Positions 34,236 to 47,425 of a stretch of DNA of 64,000 nt are shown piece by piece (position 1 is the stretch's first letter; each line of letters begins with the position of its first letter). The translations under genes and the position numbers were made by a program. The DNA is from Lysinibacillus boronitolerans JCM 21713 = 10a = NBRC 103108. GTDB lineage: Bacteria; Bacillota; Bacilli; Bacillales_A; Planococcaceae. The notes beneath the pieces are model-generated. The model did no database searches, was not told the DNA's origin, and worked only from the letters and a program-made list of their open reading frames with translations. The DNA is taken from contig NZ_JPVR01000078.1 of NCBI RefSeq assembly GCF_000772935.1, forward strand, positions 186,001 to 250,000, given 5' to 3'.

Positions 34236-34571
34236 ATGGCGAATGTTTCAAGCAAAAAACAGGCCCAATCAATTGATTATCATGCAATTGAAGCAATGGA
34301 ATCGTTTAATAGCTTTGTAAAAAAGAAAAATACCTTTCTTTTCTCGATTACCGCAGTGTTTTTAATTCTTTATATCCTGCTTCCGATTCTTGCTTTCCAG
34401 CCTGTACTACAACAAAAATTCTTCGGAAATATTACGGGTGTATGGGTTTATTCTGCAGGATTATTTATCATGACCATTGTGCTTTGTACAGTATATGTAA
34501 AAAAAGCTGCTTCATTCGATAAAGCTGCAGCTGCTGTGCTAGCAGAGTATCAGGCGAAAGGTGGAAAATAA
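34236..34571 (+). CDS. DUF485 membrane protein, symporter partner
   Basis: 111 residues with two membrane helices (about 32-54 and 68-90), the DUF485 (YjcH) family. These proteins are encoded directly before ActP-like acetate symporters and are thought to be accessory subunits. The ATG at 34236 follows GGGGG; an upstream in-frame ATG at 34164 has no ribosome site. The stop codon is followed at once by the symporter ATG. Confidence 0.9.
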   Translation: MANVSSKKQAQSIDYHAIEAMESFNSFVKKKNTFLFSITAVFLILYILLPILAFQPVLQQKFFGNITGVWVYSAGLFIMTIVLCTVYVKKAASFDKAAAAVLAEYQAKGGK

Positions 34572-36125
34572 ATGAACATCGTATCCATAGGTTTCTTTTT
34601 AGCTATTGTTGGCTTAACACTTGTTGTTACCTATATTGCAGCAAAGCGCACATCCTCTGCGGCTGATTTTTACACAGCTGGTGGTGGATTAAAGGGGTGG
34701 CAAAACGGCTTTGCGATTGCTGGTGACTATTTATCTGCGGCAGCCTTTCTTGGGGTGTCTGGTGCAATTGCCTTAACTGGCTTTGATGGTTTCTTCTTCT
34801 CTGTAGGCTATGTAGTAGCGAATTTAGTACTGCTTTATGTCATTGCTGAGCCAATGCGAAACTTAGGACGTTATACATTGGCAGATATGTTAACGGCTCG
34901 TTTCAATGAAAAACGAATTCGTGGCGTGGCAGCGTCTGGTACAATTATTATCGTTATTCTTTATATGATTGCACAGCTAGTCGGTGCTGGTGCATTGATT
35001 AAGCTATTATTTGGCATTGAGTATTGGATTGCCGTTTTAATTGTCGGTGTTATGATGACAACTTATGTATTGTTTGGTGGTATGACAGCGACTTCTTGGG
35101 TGCAAATCATTAAAGCAAGTCTATTATTATTCGGGACTGGTCTTTTAGCGGTATTAGTGCTAATGAAATTTGACTTCTCTCTTATGAAGATGTTCGACAC
35201 AATTGCAGTAGATCATGGCGAAAAATTCCTTGTTCCTGGAATAAAGTACACAAGTACAATCGACTCTGTTTCGATGATGATGGCTTTAGTTTTAGGAACA
35301 TCTGGTTTACCACATATTTTAATGCGTTTCTTTACAGTAAAGGATGCAAAGACAGCACGTGCCTCTATTTCTTGGACAACTTGGATTACAGCTATTTTCT
35401 TCTCATTAACAATTTTCTTAGGGTTCGGTGCATTAAACTTTGTAGGTTTAGATCAAATTCTTGCTGAAAGTAAGGCTGGTAATACAGCTGCTCCACTTCT
35501 TGCGCATTACTTAGGTGGAGATGTATTGATGGCATTTATCGGGGCAGTAGCATTTGCGACAATTTTAGCCGTTGTTTCTGGTTTAGTACTGACAGGGGCG
35601 TCTGCCATTTCTCATGATATTTATGGAGAAATCATTAAAGGCGGTAAATTAACAGAGAAGCAACAGGTAGTAGCAGCACGAACAGGCTCTATTTCGATTG
35701 CAATTGTCTCTATTATTCTTGCTCTGTTTGCACAAAGTTTAAATGTTTCGTTCCTAGTATCATTCGCCTTTTGTATCGGGGCATCTGCAAACTTACCTGT
35801 GATCCTCTATACTATCTATTGGAAGAAATTTAATTCTACAGGTGCTGTAACTGCAATGGTAACGGGGCTAGTTTCATGCTTAATTTTAGGAGCAATGGGA
35901 CCAAATGTGTGGAGCCCTGTTGAAGGTGCGGCTATCTTTGTTGGACAACCACTTGTGCCACTTGCTGTTCCTGCAATTATTACGATTCCATTAGGCTTTA
36001 TTGCTGGATACTTAGGTACTGTTCTTTCATCTAACAAAGTGCCACAGGAAGAGGCAGAACGTATTTATAAAGAAATTCGTGTGAAAGCAAATACAGGTGT
36101 GTCTGTCTCTGATATTTCACATTAA
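34572..36125 (+). CDS. ActP-like sodium/solute symporter (acetate-type)
   Basis: 517 residues with about 13 membrane helices; SSS family. ActP-type signatures include AADFYTAGGGLKGWQNGFAI, GDYLSAAAFLG and FFTVKDAKTARAS. It probably imports acetate or another short carboxylate with a cation. Coupled to DUF485 without a gap. About 70 percent of positions appear the same in the second copy at 36942 by eye, so the two operons arose by duplication. The C-terminal tail VKANTGVSVSDISH is nearly conserved in the copy. Confidence 0.93.
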   Translation: MNIVSIGFFLAIVGLTLVVTYIAAKRTSSAADFYTAGGGLKGWQNGFAIAGDYLSAAAFLGVSGAIALTGFDGFFFSVGYVVANLVLLYVIAEPMRNLGRYTLADMLTARFNEKRIRGVAASGTIIIVILYMIAQLVGAGALIKLLFGIEYWIAVLIVGVMMTTYVLFGGMTATSWVQIIKASLLLFGTGLLAVLVLMKFDFSLMKMFDTIAVDHGEKFLVPGIKYTSTIDSVSMMMALVLGTSGLPHILMRFFTVKDAKTARASISWTTWITAIFFSLTIFLGFGALNFVGLDQILAESKAGNTAAPLLAHYLGGDVLMAFIGAVAFATILAVVSGLVLTGASAISHDIYGEIIKGGKLTEKQQVVAARTGSISIAIVSIILALFAQSLNVSFLVSFAFCIGASANLPVILYTIYWKKFNSTGAVTAMVTGLVSCLILGAMGPNVWSPVEGAAIFVGQPLVPLAVPAIITIPLGFIAGYLGTVLSSNKVPQEEAERIYKEIRVKANTGVSVSDISH

Positions 36126-36177
36126 TATTTATACACCTCCTGCATAATGAATTCTAATTCAAAAAATGCAAAAAAAT

Positions 36178-36219
36178 AGGCAAAAAATTCGATTTTTGGT
36201 CGAGTTTTTCGCCTTTTTT
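36178..36219 (+). terminator. Terminator of the first symporter operon
   Basis: Stem 36178-36192 with 36200-36214 (about 13 of 15 paired) and a following T-run. Ends the first operon, so each pair is transcribed separately. The rest of the gap to 36503 is AT-rich with nothing recognised. Confidence 0.8.
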
Positions 36220-36503
36220 GTTATTCAATATCTACCAATTTATTTATCGAACAATATTATTTCACTTCCAAAAAACAGAAAAAATCCAATTTTCACTAGG
36301 CAAATAGTGTTTATTTTCGATTGAAAAAACAAGATTTTTTTGTAAATTTACCCTTCATTTTTTGTCAAGAATCTAGATTTCTCTTCACTTCATTTATTTA
36401 TCTGAATTTTCTAAAACCCTTTCTATTCTTGAGTTTGCGCCATTTTTTCTCTTCTAGGAGTATTTTCTGAAAAATTTTTTTTACATAATTTTTCTGAAAT
36501 GTA

Positions 36504-36532
36504 TTGCAATTTTGTGAACTGTTTCATAAAAT
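36504..36532 (+). promoter_or_regulatory. SigA-type promoter of the second DUF485-symporter operon
   Basis: TTGCAA (36504-36509), 17 bp, TAAAAT (36527-36532): the same boxes and spacing as at 34133-34161, although the flanks differ. Confidence 0.6.
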
Positions 36533-36606
36533 GAAAATGTGAATTCACTAAACTAGCAAAATCAAGTCTTGAGGTAGAAAAAATATACACAAAATGGGGA
36601 ATGTTA

Positions 36607-36945
36607 ATGGCGAACAATCAAGCAAAAAAAGGTATCGTGATTGACTATGATGCAATTGCAAACCAAGAATCATTTAAGTCTCTTGTACGAAGAAAGAACT
36701 CTTTTCTTTGGTCTATGACTGCCATATTTTTATCGGCATACATGTTGTTACCAATTCTGACATCGTACACGACAATTCTACACCAAAAGGCATTTGGGGA
36801 AATTACTTGGGTGTGGATCTATGCAGCAGGTCTTTTCATCATGACATGGGGGTTATGTCATTTATATGTAGCAAAGGCAAACAGCTTCGATAGAGAAGCA
36901 AAAGCGATTATCGCTGAATACGAGAACGGAGGTGGCCGCCGATGA
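36607..36945 (+). CDS. DUF485 membrane protein (second copy)
   Basis: 112 residues with two membrane helices, paralogous to 34236-34571 (shared IDYxAIxxxESF, VxRKNSFLWSMTAIFL and TWVWIYAAGLFIMT regions). The ATG at 36607 is preferred over 36601, because GGGGA would abut the latter. The 3' end overlaps the symporter gene by 4 bp. Confidence 0.9.
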   Translation: MANNQAKKGIVIDYDAIANQESFKSLVRRKNSFLWSMTAIFLSAYMLLPILTSYTTILHQKAFGEITWVWIYAAGLFIMTWGLCHLYVAKANSFDREAKAIIAEYENGGGRR

Positions 36946-38498
36946 GTAACGGAATGAGTTTTACAGCCATATTCTTCTTCGTAGCCATTGTTGGTTTAAC
37001 ATTAGTTATTACATGGTGGGCATCTAAACGTACATCTTCAGCAAGTGATTTCTACACTGCTGGTGGTGGCTTAACAGGCTGGCAAAATGGACTAGCTATC
37101 GCAGGTGACTACTTATCAGCTGCATCCTTCCTAGGTATCGCTGGTGCTGTAGCATTATTTGGATTTGATGGATTCTTCTTCTCTATTGGTTATTTAGTAG
37201 CTTACTTAGTGGTATTATATATCGTTGCTGAGCCATTACGTAACCTTGGGAAATTTACTCTAGCTGACATGATTACAGCGCGTTTTGATAACGCCAAAGT
37301 TCGTGGAACAGCTGCTTTAAGCACTATTACAATTGTTTTATTCTACATGATTGCACAACTAGTTGGTGCAGGAGCACTTATTCAATTACTTTTAGGAATC
37401 GACTATTGGATCGCTGTATTAATCGTAGGTTTCATGATGACAACTTACGTACTATTCGGTGGTATGACTGCAACATCTTGGGTACAAATTATTAAAGCTT
37501 GTCTTTTAATGTTAGGAACAGTTATTATTTCGTTCTTAGTATTAAAAGAGTTCGGCTTCAGTATCTCTACTATGTTTAAAGAAATGACAACGGTTACTGA
37601 CAGTGGCGCTGCTTATTTAAACCCAGGTCTTAAATATACAAATGGACTTGATACAATCTCAATGTTAATTGCGTTAGTATTAGGTACTGCGGGTCTTCCA
37701 CATATCTTAATGCGCTTCTTCACAGTAAAAGATGCGAAAACAGCTCGTTCATCTGTTATTTGGGCTACTTGGATCGTAGGTATCTTCTACGTTCTAACAA
37801 TTTTCTTAGGCTTCGGTGCAGCAGCATTCGTTGGGAAAGAAGATATTATCGCAGCAAATGCTGCTGGTAACATGGCTGCCCCACTTCTTGCAGAAGCACT
37901 TGGTGGCGACATTCTATTCTCATTCGTTTGTGCAGTAGCATTCGCAACAATTTTAGCGGTAGTAGCAGGTCTTGTACTATCTGGTGCATCTGCCCTATCA
38001 CATGATATTTATGGACAAATTATCAAAAAGGGTAAAATTACAGAAAAAGAACAAGTTCTTGCAGCTCGTATCGGTTCGATTACAATCGCTGTTATTTCTA
38101 TCCTATTAGCACTTGGTGCACAAACATTAAACGTTGCATTCTTAGTATCTTTAGCATTCTGTATTGCAGGATCAGCTAACCTTCCAGTTATTATTTACAC
38201 AATTTATTGGAAACGCTTTAATACAGCAGGTGCTGTTACTGCGATGTTGACAGGTTTAATTTCTGCGTTAGTATTAGTTGCTATGTCTCCAAACGTATGG
38301 AATCCAGTTGAAGGTAAGGCAATTTTCGTTGGTGATCCATTAATTATGTTAACGAACCCAGCCTTAATCTCTGTACCACTTGGTTTCCTTGGTGGTTTCA
38401 TCGGCACATTACTTTCTAAAGAAACAGATGATGCGAAGTATCGTGAAGTTGACGTTAAAGCAAACACAGGTATTTCTGTACAGGACGTATCTCACTAA
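36942..38498 (+). CDS. ActP-like sodium/solute symporter (second copy)
   Basis: 518 residues, SSS family with about 13 helices, a close paralogue of 34572-36125. The same landmarks are present (ASDFYTAGGGLTGWQNGLAI, GDYLSAASFLG, FFTVKDAKTARSS). GGAGGTGG precedes the ATG inside the DUF485 gene. Codon use here looks more biased to frequent codons than in the first copy (inference by eye), hinting at higher expression. A strong terminator follows. Confidence 0.93.
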   Translation: MSNGMSFTAIFFFVAIVGLTLVITWWASKRTSSASDFYTAGGGLTGWQNGLAIAGDYLSAASFLGIAGAVALFGFDGFFFSIGYLVAYLVVLYIVAEPLRNLGKFTLADMITARFDNAKVRGTAALSTITIVLFYMIAQLVGAGALIQLLLGIDYWIAVLIVGFMMTTYVLFGGMTATSWVQIIKACLLMLGTVIISFLVLKEFGFSISTMFKEMTTVTDSGAAYLNPGLKYTNGLDTISMLIALVLGTAGLPHILMRFFTVKDAKTARSSVIWATWIVGIFYVLTIFLGFGAAAFVGKEDIIAANAAGNMAAPLLAEALGGDILFSFVCAVAFATILAVVAGLVLSGASALSHDIYGQIIKKGKITEKEQVLAARIGSITIAVISILLALGAQTLNVAFLVSLAFCIAGSANLPVIIYTIYWKRFNTAGAVTAMLTGLISALVLVAMSPNVWNPVEGKAIFVGDPLIMLTNPALISVPLGFLGGFIGTLLSKETDDAKYREVDVKANTGISVQDVSH

Positions 38499-38510
38499 TA
38501 CACTCAACAG

Positions 38511-38546
38511 CCTCGTAAGTATCTTGCTTACGAGGTTTTACTTTTT
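38511..38546 (+). terminator. Terminator of the second symporter operon
   Basis: A perfect 9-bp stem (38511-38519 with 38527-38535) and T-rich tail. Confidence 0.88.
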
Positions 38547-38595
38547 CTTCCCTATTCGCTACTATAGAATTAAAAATGAATTGGAGGCGATGCTC

Positions 38596-38772
38596 ATGTC
38601 ACAGTCAAAGGCTAAAAAGAAGCGGATGCACATTCAACGCACCGTTGGTAAAGATGTTGAAAAAAATCGACAATCAAGCTCTTTTAGTACACATGAACGT
38701 CTAACGAAAACAAAAAACGAAAAATTAGAGCATGATTATACGAAATATAAAAAGCAGTATAAGGACGAATAA
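38596..38772 (+). CDS. Small basic protein, unknown function
   Basis: 58 residues, highly charged: MSQSKAKKKRMHIQRTVGKD at the start and a Lys/Tyr/Glu-rich tail (HDYTKYKKQYKDE). No hydrophobic segment. GGAGG is 8 bp before the ATG at 38596 and only 2 bp before the in-frame ATG at 38590, so the former is chosen. A terminator overlaps its 3' end. Nucleic-acid binding is possible from charge only; no family recognised. Confidence 0.75.
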   Translation: MSQSKAKKKRMHIQRTVGKDVEKNRQSSSFSTHERLTKTKNEKLEHDYTKYKKQYKDE

Positions 38773-38794
38773 CTCGTACCCTATACTGCTTTTT
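38750..38794. terminator. Bidirectional terminator overlapping the small basic gene
   Basis: Arms AAAGCAGTATA (38751-38761) and TATACTGCTTT (38782-38792) with A- and T-rich flanks, between convergent genes. Confidence 0.7.
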
Positions 38795-38798
38795 CTTA

Positions 38799-39548
38799 TT
38801 AAAGCCGATAAAATGTTGTCGTGTTTTGTGTCATAATTTTGGCCGCTTCCTGTGTTGACAGTCCTTTGATGGCGGCAATCACCTCAATCGTTGAGTGCAT
38901 CATCCAGGGAGATGTACGCTTCTTCGTAAACGGTCCCTCAAACGGCCAAGGACCATCCGTTTCTACCATCATCAGCTCAATGGGATAAGCATGAATTAGC
39001 TGTTGAATTTCCTCTTCATACAAACAATCTGGCGTAATGGAAATAAAATAACCACGCTCTATCATGCGCTTCACAATAGCTGCATCCCCTTTAAACCAAT
39101 GAAAATGGGCTTCGTGAAGCTGATGCTTTTCCAGCAAATCACACACAACATGGGCGTCCTCATATACTGCGTGTAACACAATTGGCTTGTCCAGTTCCTT
39201 CGCCAATACAACAAAACGCTCTAATAACGCCACATAGGGACGTTCATCAATCGCTTGCTCTTGTCTTAAATAATAAGGTAGACCCACCTCACCAATAGCA
39301 ACCATGTCATCCTGATGCGAACGAATCCAATCGAATAAAGCTGTCTCATCATTTGGACTTAGTAAAGGCTGTTCAGGATGAAAGCCAAAAGCAGCCTTTA
39401 CTTGCTGGTAGCTGTTCGCTAAACGCAACGTTCTTTCACAAGAGGATAATTGCATGCTAACCGCGATGACAGCTTTCACCTCTTCTAATAAGGAGGGAAT
39501 TTCCTCATCGGTATACTGATCCAAATGAATATGCGCATCAATCAACAT
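38799..39548 (-). CDS. TatD-family metal-dependent hydrolase
   Basis: 249 residues. The family start MLIDAHIHLDQY holds the first metal histidines; later ligands are in AIGEVGLPYY (Glu), IVLHAVYED (His), HFHWFKGDA (His) and MMVETDGPW (Asp). TatD-like proteins are metal-dependent nucleases/phosphoesterases. The ATG at 39548 matches the family start; a GTG at 39557 has a better-spaced GGAGG and is an alternative. It overlaps the ABC ATPase gene by 11 bp or more, so it is the last gene of the thi operon. Confidence 0.88.
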   Translation of the reverse strand: MLIDAHIHLDQYTDEEIPSLLEEVKAVIAVSMQLSSCERTLRLANSYQQVKAAFGFHPEQPLLSPNDETALFDWIRSHQDDMVAIGEVGLPYYLRQEQAIDERPYVALLERFVVLAKELDKPIVLHAVYEDAHVVCDLLEKHQLHEAHFHWFKGDAAIVKRMIERGYFISITPDCLYEEEIQQLIHAYPIELMMVETDGPWPFEGPFTKKRTSPWMMHSTIEVIAAIKGLSTQEAAKIMTQNTTTFYRL

Positions 39549-40287
39549 ACATATCACCCTTTTCCTCCTGTAAATACATAAATAATTGTTGCTTTAACGC
39601 TGTGAATGCTGCAGAATGTCGAATCTCCTCTTTCCGAGGTCTCTCAAATGGCACGATGATTTCCTTTTTAACGGTTGCTGGACGCTTGGTTAAAACAAGT
39701 ATGCGATCGGCTAAAAAGAGAGCTTCCTCAATGCTATGTGTAACAAATAGAATGGATTTACGGTACTCTTCCCAGATGGATAAAAGCCATGCCTGCATTT
39801 CTAGTCGAGTAAACTCATCCAACGCAGAAAATGGTTCGTCTAAGCATAAAATCGGTTTATCACTGACCATTGCACGAATAAAGGACACACGCTGCTGCAT
39901 GCCTCCAGACAGTTCGTTCGGGTAGGCATGGATAAAGGAGGCAAGTCCAACTTTTTCCAACCATTCCTTAGCACGTTCAACATTCGGTTTATGGTGTAAT
40001 TCTTCTACAAGCGTGACGTTTTCTACTATTGTACGCCAGGGTAATAGACATGGCTGCTGTGGCATATAGCCAATCGTTCCTTTTTTTCGCTGGATATCCT
40101 CTCCATTTAATAAAATGGCTCCTTGATCAATTGGCGAAACACCACCAATTAATTGAAAAAGTGTGCTCTTCCCACTGCCTGAAGGACCAACGATGGCCAC
40201 AAACTCGCCATCCTTGACGTCAAACGATAGATGATTGAGAACTTGCAGTGTATCGAAGGATTTAGCGATGTTTTGAATGCTGAGCAT
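39538..40287 (-). CDS. thiZ: ABC transporter ATP-binding protein, thiamine-precursor uptake
   Basis: 249 residues: Walker A GPSGSGKST (34-42), signature LSGGMQQRV, Walker B ILCLDEPFSALD and the H-loop THSIEEA. It belongs to the nitrate/sulfonate/taurine-type ABC ATPases. The substrate is assigned from context: TPP riboswitch upstream and a THI5/NMT1-like binding protein in the same operon, as in ThiXYZ. GGAGAGG precedes the ATG, and the gene overlaps the permease by 26 bp. Confidence 0.9.
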   Translation of the reverse strand: MLSIQNIAKSFDTLQVLNHLSFDVKDGEFVAIVGPSGSGKSTLFQLIGGVSPIDQGAILLNGEDIQRKKGTIGYMPQQPCLLPWRTIVENVTLVEELHHKPNVERAKEWLEKVGLASFIHAYPNELSGGMQQRVSFIRAMVSDKPILCLDEPFSALDEFTRLEMQAWLLSIWEEYRKSILFVTHSIEEALFLADRILVLTKRPATVKKEIIVPFERPRKEEIRHSAAFTALKQQLFMYLQEEKGDMYVD

Positions 40288-41035
40288 GATAGCCTCTCCC
40301 CTTCACCATGAATTTTTCAATCAAACGAATACCACTAAATAATAGTAAGCTCAAGAGAACAATCGCAAAAATTGCCACAAATACGCGATCCGTACGGAAG
40401 GAGGACTGGGCTAGGGTCATGTATACGCCAATACCCTTTTTTGCACCAAGCCACTCCGCAATGACAGCCCCCATCACACTATATGTAGCCGCAATTTTAA
40501 CGCCTGAAAAAATAGCAGGATAGGCATGAGGCCATTCTAGCTTCCAAAAAGTTTGTGCCTTTGTAGCACCAACCATAGCAAAATAATGCTTTAACTCAGG
40601 TGCTGTTTGCCTGAATCCATCCATTGCCGCAATGACAATCGGGAAAAAGCACACAAGACAGATAATGATAAGCTTCGGTAATAAGCCGAAGCCAAACCAA
40701 ATAATAAGCAGTGGTGCCAAGACAAGAATAGGAACATTTTGCGACATAATAAGAATTGGATAAAACAGCTCCCGAATGAATGTAAACCGATGCAACACTA
40801 CTGCCACCGTTAGCCCACAAGCAATGCCAATGGCCAAACCTAGTAGGGCTAATTGCACCGTAGCGAATGCATGTGGTAGAAAGGTATGATATGACTGGAG
40901 GGCCTCCGACAAAATACTACTTGGCGCGGGTAATAACCAATGTGGAACTTCAGCCATACGCACGATTAGTTCCCATATGAATAAGAGGAAGGCGATAATA
41001 ATTATCGTCCTTCCCTTCTGTAATGCACGTTTCAT
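40262..41035 (-). CDS. thiX: ABC transporter permease, thiamine-precursor uptake
   Basis: 257 residues with about six membrane helices and the binding-protein-dependent permease EAA loop (MDGFRQTAPELKHYFAMVGA). TAATG overlap (1 bp) joins it to the gene before. Acts with ThiZ and ThiY; the likely cargo is a pyrimidine such as HMP or its formylamino form, from family knowledge. Confidence 0.9.
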   Translation of the reverse strand: MKRALQKGRTIIIIAFLLFIWELIVRMAEVPHWLLPAPSSILSEALQSYHTFLPHAFATVQLALLGLAIGIACGLTVAVVLHRFTFIRELFYPILIMSQNVPILVLAPLLIIWFGFGLLPKLIIICLVCFFPIVIAAMDGFRQTAPELKHYFAMVGATKAQTFWKLEWPHAYPAIFSGVKIAATYSVMGAVIAEWLGAKKGIGVYMTLAQSSFRTDRVFVAIFAIVLLSLLLFSGIRLIEKFMVKGRGYHAQHSKHR

Positions 41036-41325
41036 TACTGATATTTCTCCGTTAATGTATCCATCGTAATACCCGTTGGCTGATATAAAATTTTGACTTG
41101 TGTAATGACATTAATGGCACCAAGCTCGATCATCTTGTCATTCATTTTTTCAATGATTTGAAGCAATGTTGACAACTCACCCTCCATCGTTGTTTCCAAT
41201 GGATGTACCTCATATTTCACCCCAGAAGCATCGATCACCGCAATTGCTGCATCGACATATGGTATAACATCTTCATATTTCTCTGTCTTCGGAATGATTT
41301 GTACACTGATTAATGAATTTGCCAT
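41035..41325 (-). CDS. Thiamine-binding protein, MTH1187/YqgV family (DUF77)
   Basis: 96 residues, starting MANSLISVQIIPK, with the ferredoxin-like fold sequence VDAAIAVIDASGVKYEVHPLETTMEGE typical of DUF77 proteins; several members bind thiamine or its precursors. GGAGG lies 9 bp before the ATG at 41325, inside the end of thiY; longer open frames are ignored. Its place inside a TPP-controlled ABC operon supports a cytosolic or transporter-linked thiamine-precursor role. Confidence 0.88.
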   Translation of the reverse strand: MANSLISVQIIPKTEKYEDVIPYVDAAIAVIDASGVKYEVHPLETTMEGELSTLLQIIEKMNDKMIELGAINVITQVKILYQPTGITMDTLTEKYQ

Positions 41326-41326
41326 C

Positions 41327-42322
41327 TTATTTGGCCTCCTTTTTAGGTAAGAAATCATTAGTAAAGGCTTTTTTCGCATCAAATTCGCCCTCTAGTACTT
41401 GATTGCTAGACATCCATTTCGCGTAATTTTCCCACACAGAAAGCTTTTGCTCTCCCCATTGCTTGGCATCATCTTGATATTTATCAGCCAGCCATTCCTG
41501 ACTTTTATGAACTAACGCTTTATCTAAATCAGGTGCCGCTTCGATTAAAATATCAGCCGCTTCACTTGGGTTTTCAATTGCGTATTCATAGCCCTTCGAT
41601 GCAGCTGCCACAAAGGCTTTCACAACATCAGGATTGTCCTGTATCATTTTTTCATTTGTAGCTAAAACGGGCGTATAATAATCCAATTGATCACTATAAT
41701 CTGTAAGATATAGCATATTGATCTTTTCCCCACGCAGCTCAGCTTCAATACCAGTCCATGCATAATAAATCCAAGCAAAATCAATATCTTTTTCCATCAT
41801 TGTGAAGAAATCTAAATCGCCTGCATTGACGATATCTAGCTTGTTAATATCTGCATTTTCCGTCTGCATTAGTGATTGTAAAACGGCTTGCTCTAATGGC
41901 GCACCCCAACCACCATAGGTTTTTCCTTCAAAATCCTTTGGCGATGTAATGCCCTTTGAAGCAATAGAGGCAAAGCCAGATGTATTATGCTGTATAATAG
42001 CTGCGATTGAGACCAGCGGCACATCCTGTACTCGTGCCTGTGTTATGCCTTCCTGATAGCTCACGCCAAAATCCGCCTTTCCAGAAGCAACAAGCTGATC
42101 TGCACCCGCCTCACCAGGCATGATAATATCAACATCTAAGCCCTGTTCCTCAAAATAACCGAGTTTTTTGGCAACATATAGTCCTGTATGATTTGTATTC
42201 GGCGTCCAATCCAGTACCACAGACACCTTTTTCAGCTTGTCAGCAGCCTGCTTGTCATCCTTGTCACTACAGCCTACTAATGTCAATAGTGCTGCGAATA
42301 GAATAAATAACCATTTTTTCAT
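41327..42322 (-). CDS. thiY: Thiamine-precursor ABC substrate-binding lipoprotein (NMT1/THI5-like)
   Basis: 331 residues. A signal peptide with lipobox LVGC (Cys18) is followed by an NMT1/THI5-like domain: VVLDWTPNTNHTGLYVAKKLGYFEE is the family signature. It is the extracytoplasmic receptor of the ThiXYZ transporter. GGGAGG precedes the ATG. First gene after the TPP riboswitch. Confidence 0.93.
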   Translation of the reverse strand: MKKWLFILFAALLTLVGCSDKDDKQAADKLKKVSVVLDWTPNTNHTGLYVAKKLGYFEEQGLDVDIIMPGEAGADQLVASGKADFGVSYQEGITQARVQDVPLVSIAAIIQHNTSGFASIASKGITSPKDFEGKTYGGWGAPLEQAVLQSLMQTENADINKLDIVNAGDLDFFTMMEKDIDFAWIYYAWTGIEAELRGEKINMLYLTDYSDQLDYYTPVLATNEKMIQDNPDVVKAFVAAASKGYEYAIENPSEAADILIEAAPDLDKALVHKSQEWLADKYQDDAKQWGEQKLSVWENYAKWMSSNQVLEGEFDAKKAFTNDFLPKKEAK

Positions 42323-42421
42323 GCGAAAGCCTCCCAGTTTGTAATATGAAAGTGTTCATGAATGAATGTTGTCACCAGAAGAAAGCGTATACAATGTTGG
42401 CAAGCTGTTGCTTGAAAACAT

Positions 42422-42451
42422 AAAAAAACGCCTAGGATTCCTCCCAGACGT
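42422..42451 (-). terminator. Expression-platform terminator of the TPP riboswitch
   Basis: A 10-bp stem (42428-42437 with 42442-42451, two G-U pairs) with a 4-nt loop, then seven Ts on the reverse strand. It sits between the aptamer and thiY and should form when TPP is bound. Confidence 0.85.
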
Positions 42452-42490
42452 ATTGCAATCAATCTTCAAAGCTTTGCTTTTTTGAATAGA

Positions 42491-42579
42491 TGTTCCCTAC
42501 GCTGGTACGAGCCAAATCAGGTTCAAAGGGTCAGCGTCTATCGGACACAATCTCAGCTAGCAATTACTAGCCCCCCTAC
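42491..42579 (-). promoter_or_regulatory. TPP riboswitch (THI element)
   Basis: The reverse strand shows the thi-box landmarks in order: GGGGGCTA, CTGAGA, ACCCTTTGAACCTGAT and CAGCGTAGGGAA. TPP binding should promote the terminator at 42422-42451 and shut off thiY-X-Z. Confidence 0.96.
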
Positions 42580-42608
42580 ATTCTTTCGCTATGAACTTTT
42601 CGATGATT

Positions 42609-42638
42609 ATTATACCCATAGTTTCACTTAAATGACAA
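42609..42638 (-). promoter_or_regulatory. Promoter of the thi operon
   Basis: On the reverse strand TTGTCA (42638-42633), 18 bp, TATAAT (42614-42609), about 30 bp before the aptamer. Confidence 0.7.
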
Positions 42639-42661
42639 GGTGCTATTTTTTGAATAGAGCT

Positions 42662-42690
42662 TAAAGCCCAGTACTCCTTAGAGACTGGGC
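42662..42690 (-). terminator. Terminator of parE-parC
   Basis: A 7-bp stem (42666-42672 with 42684-42690), 6 bp past the parC stop, with a TTTAAG tail on the reverse strand. Confidence 0.65.
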
Positions 42691-42696
42691 ATGCAT

Positions 42697-47144
<4,448 letters not shown>

Positions 47145-47154
47145 TTATGTTCTC

Positions 47155-47184
47155 ATCCTAATAATAATAGCATTTCCTGTCAAT
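47155..47184 (-). promoter_or_regulatory. Promoter of parE-parC
   Basis: Reverse strand TTGACA (47184-47179), 18 bp, TAGGAT (47160-47155), about 45 bp before the TTG start. Confidence 0.6.
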
Positions 47185-47264
47185 AGTTAGCGACAGGTCC
47201 AATAAAATTTTAAAATTTGCTCACAGTTTTGATCATATTTATTAATAGTAAACATCTTCAACAG

Positions 47265-47419
47265 TTGCTTAAAATTGGTATTTAAGCAAGGCAGACTGCT
47301 TCTAGCTTCCAACATCATTTGACGCCTTGAAGCCTACATAGTTGCAAAATAAATTTGTGTTGCTTGCAAATAGTAGCACACACTACCTCGTGCCTTGCGA
47401 TTAAACTGGTTAAAGTTAG
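47265..47419 (-). ncRNA. Candidate structured small RNA between parE and plsY
   Basis: The reverse strand carries a promoter (47426-47454), then an element closed by an 8-bp stem (GCAAGGCA/TGCCTTGC, 47391-47398 with 47286-47293). Inside are hairpins GTAG/CTAC, TTGCAA/TTGCAA and a nested GGCTTC(GCGTC-AAAT-GATGT)GAAGCT. Several pairs are G-U on the reverse strand but would be A-C on the + strand, which points to reverse-strand RNA. A 9-bp hairpin (47265-47273 with 47281-47289) follows, without a T-run. No known RNA family is recognised. Confidence 0.45.
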
Positions 47420-47425
47420 ACTTCT

